5,064 nucleotides of DNA from a bacterium (lineage in GTDB: Bacteria; Caldisericota; Caldisericia; B22-G15): assembly GCA_012517755.1 (NCBI GenBank), contig JAAYUH010000234.1, forward strand, positions 1 through 5,064, given 5' to 3'. Numbering within the stretch: the first letter of the stretch is position 1; the number at the start of each line of letters is the position of its first letter. A program made the translations under genes and the position numbers. Under the pieces are notes generated by a model, which searched no databases, was not told where the DNA came from, and saw nothing but the letters and a program-made list of their open reading frames with translations. This document shows positions 4,520 through 5,064 of this stretch, piece after piece.

Positions 4520-4906
4520 ATGAGTAACGATTCTTTAGCAATAGTTGTTAATAATTATCCATATGATGAGGAATTAAAAACAGCGTGGGGCTTTTCATCC
4601 TTTATAAAATTTAATGAATACAATATTCTATTTGATACAGGTCCAGATGGAGATACTTTCCTTTTTAATATGAATAAATTGAAAATTGACCCATTGGAGA
4701 TAAATTTTTTAATTCTTTCTCATTACCATAATGATCATATTGGAGGATTAAATTCCTTTATAGATAAAAATCCTGATGTAAAAATTTATATACCTAAATG
4801 TTTTCCAGAAAATTTTAAAAAGGATTTAATAAAAAGAGAATTTTTTTTGCTAAGTCCCTTGGATTTTGAGGCTCTACTAAAAAGCCATTTTTATTTTCTT
4901 GGATAA
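4520..4906 (+). CDS. Truncated metallo-beta-lactamase-fold hydrolase (COG1237-like), foreign C-terminal tail
   Basis: From the ATG at 4520 the protein has 128 residues, about half the size of this family. It starts MSNDSLAIVVNNYPYDEEL, then WGFSSFIKF, the strand ILFDTGPDGD at 36-45, and the metal-binding motif SHYHNDHIGG with H68, H70, D72 and H73. The stretch before that motif (NMNKLKIDPLEINFLIL) is typical of the cytoplasmic MBL group that includes COG1237 proteins. The remaining metal ligands, which lie in the second half of the fold, are missing. Family-like sequence ends near residue 107 (DLIKRE, base 4840); the last 21 residues are an antisense reading of the glycosyltransferase gene. 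The frame is also open back to a TTG at 4484, but that lies in the promoter. As it stands the protein cannot be a complete enzyme. Confidence 0.8.
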   Translation: MSNDSLAIVVNNYPYDEELKTAWGFSSFIKFNEYNILFDTGPDGDTFLFNMNKLKIDPLEINFLILSHYHNDHIGGLNSFIDKNPDVKIYIPKCFPENFKKDLIKREFFLLSPLDFEALLKSHFYFLG

Positions 4907-5064
4907 TTTCAGGGAGTCCTCCAACATTTGTTGCCACAACAGGTAAACCAGATGCCATTGCTTCAAGGACAACAACTGGGAAGCCTTCAGACAAACTTGG
5001 CAAAACAAAAATATCAGATTCGATTAAATATTCAGGAACTAATGAATTGTTAATTTCACCAATA
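4815..5064 (-). CDS. GT4-family glycosyltransferase, N-terminus off the right edge and C-terminus lost at the junction
   Basis: An 82-residue fragment whose frame is open at the right edge. It reads GEINNSLVPEYLIESDIFVL, then PSLSEGFPVVVLEAMASGLP, then VVATNVGGLPEIIQENKNGF, and ends NPRDLAKKILFLLNPF. This is the nucleotide-sugar-binding half of a GT-B fold Glycos_transf_1 domain, with the E-x7-E motif intact (EGFPVVVLE) and the following GGLPE loop. Such enzymes transfer a sugar from an activated donor during surface polysaccharide, lipid or compatible-solute synthesis; the substrate cannot be read from this part. Normally another 30-60 residues follow the DLAKKI helix. Here the protein stops after NPF, where the DNA becomes antisense metallohydrolase sequence. 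The TTG at 5003 is internal and not the real start. Confidence 0.85.
   Translation of the reverse strand, partial: IGEINNSLVPEYLIESDIFVLPSLSEGFPVVVLEAMASGLPVVATNVGGLPEIIQENKNGFLVEPQNPRDLAKKILFLLNPF
4825..4850. other. Junction between metallohydrolase and glycosyltransferase sequence
   Basis: Plus-strand MBL sequence runs plausibly to about 4840, and minus-strand GT4 sequence runs plausibly to about 4826. The shared stretch is AATAAAAAGAGAA followed by eight T. This is either a microhomology-type rearrangement or an assembly join. Confidence 0.6.

Overview
The window is an AT-rich stretch (G+C well under a third by eye) from a bacterium that uses strong AGGAGG-type ribosome binding sites and TTGACA/TATAAT-like promoters. 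It has lipobox lipoproteins and two clusters of short palindromic repeats. I cannot place it taxonomically. Nothing here is an obvious large defence or biosynthetic system. It reads as an accessory patch in which small gene pairs are separated by repeat-rich DNA and end in an abrupt gene-to-gene junction.

Region by region. (1) Bases 1-980, minus strand: a two-gene operon behind a good promoter. A THEP1-like P-loop NTPase is followed, with a 14-base overlap, by a DUF4213/DUF364 protein (putative heavy-metal chelation family) that runs off the left edge. (2) Bases 1000-1330: five intact copies plus broken copies of a hairpin repeat with core ATTCCC-N8-GGGAAT, the same architecture as the neisserial dRS3 repeat. 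(3) Bases 1301-2360: a RelE-family toxin-antitoxin pair (1553-2034, stop/start overlap TAATG) with its own compact promoter. The pair sits between two direct repeats of about 175 bp that are about 94% identical (885 bp apart). Each direct repeat starts with a dRS3-like hairpin and ends in a MITE-like segment with a 10-bp stem. A second hairpin cluster lies at 2068-2211. (4) Bases 2396-4390, minus strand: a two-gene operon for exported proteins. The first is a secreted, C39/papain-like-looking protein that appears to lack the catalytic cysteine region and whose best-placed start codon is ATA. Two bases further on is a PQQ-type beta-propeller lipoprotein. (5) Bases 4463-4512: divergent promoters that appear to share one -35 element. 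(6) Bases 4520-5064: the 5' part of a metallo-beta-lactamase-fold gene (plus strand) joined tail to tail with the 3'-truncated end of a GT4 glycosyltransferase gene (minus strand). Both proteins lose their family sequence at the same A/T-rich point near 4825-4850.

The NTPase/DUF364 pair and the propeller/peptidase-like pair each look co-transcribed. The toxin-antitoxin pair is an independent unit that may be mobile or excisable through its flanking repeats. The metallohydrolase/glycosyltransferase junction is either a real rearrangement or an assembly chimera, and should be checked before either gene is interpreted.
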